Assembly: GCA_910575555.1 (NCBI GenBank)
Contig: CAJTFX010000044.1
Coordinates: 1-33,198, forward strand
DNA: 33,198 nucleotides
Direction of reading: 5' to 3'
From: Lachnospiraceae bacterium
GTDB lineage: Bacteria > Bacillota > Clostridia > Lachnospirales > Lachnospiraceae
Shown in pieces: positions 33,101-33,198 of this stretch (within the stretch, counting starts at the first letter, position 1; the number at the start of each line of letters is the position of its first letter). The position numbers and the translations under genes were made by a program. Under the pieces are notes generated by a model, which saw only the letters and a program-made list of their open reading frames with translations, was not told the DNA's origin and searched no databases.

Positions 33101-33198
33101 AAATTTTTCGTAAAAAAACCTCCCATTTTATGGGGAGATGCGAGATAATAGAATTAACAACCAAACTATTTTTTCGCACACCCATAAAAGAGAGGAGG
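33087..33198 (+). mobile_element. Probable left end of an inserted element (continues beyond the window)
   Basis: The sequence departs from dynamin coding near 33087. It holds stem-loop CTCCCAT-TTT-ATGGGGAG (33120-33137, one bulged G), a second stem between 33139-33151 and 33166-33178 (11 of 13 pairs) and AGAGAGGAGG at 33189-33198, which would start a gene just outside the window. Imperfect end hairpins recall IS200/IS605-type ends, but no transposase is visible, so the type is open. Confidence 0.45.

Overview
The window looks like a low-to-mid-GC Firmicutes chromosome, most likely a spore-forming gut Lachnospiraceae relative (Blautia/Dorea/Ruminococcus type). This rests on a full-length Spo0A, a DUF5688 protein, strong AGGAGG ribosome binding sites, tandem large serine recombinases and an AAA-ATPase/PD-(D/E)XK family protein common in gut Clostridia. 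The species cannot be fixed from sequence reading alone.

Layout. (1) 42-3351: two overlapping large serine recombinases on the minus strand, probably the end of an integrative element continuing to the left. (2) 3376-5281: a complete insertion sequence with perfect 13-bp terminal inverted repeats, a ~490-aa DDE transposase and GC-rich hairpins. (3) 5284-6023: scar tissue, with a GH5 glycosidase C-terminus (minus) abutting a damaged AraC regulator (plus). (4) 6060-9482: spo0A with two 0A boxes, then glgA, and a convergent DUF5688 gene. (5) 9672-15907: an oppBCDFA-type peptide transporter operon with a clear promoter and an operator-like dyad cluster. (6) 15929-20400: a minus-strand operon of an XRE/cupin regulator and potABCD (polyamine uptake), sharing a bidirectional terminator region with oppA. 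(7) 20467-21605: tRNA-Thr(CGT) and an Sfp-type phosphopantetheinyl transferase. (8) 21703-23161: a decayed SsuBC/TauBC/ThiXZ-type ABC transporter whose ATPase lacks its N-terminus. (9) 23306-25514: a small ORF and an AAA-ATPase/nuclease-fold protein. (10) 25863-26026: a MITE-like element with perfect 30-bp inverted repeats in a gene-poor 1.5-kb stretch. (11) 26734-33198: an accessory island.

The island is the most interesting part. It holds an XRE remnant, a WYL regulator, a helical protein translationally coupled to a glycine-zipper protein with a possible D...QxK nuclease-like core, a small coiled-coil protein, a second WYL regulator and two overlapping dynamin-like GTPases. The second GTPase is cut off after its P-loop, apparently by an insertion at the right edge. 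Two palindromes with the same CATAATATG core lie at the same position relative to a TATGRT -10-like box upstream of each half, so the two halves may form one WYL-controlled regulon. Paired dynamin GTPases are known in bacterial antiphage (LeoA/LeoBC, Eleos-type) loci, so a membrane-remodelling defence module is a reasonable hypothesis. It is inference, not shown by the sequence.
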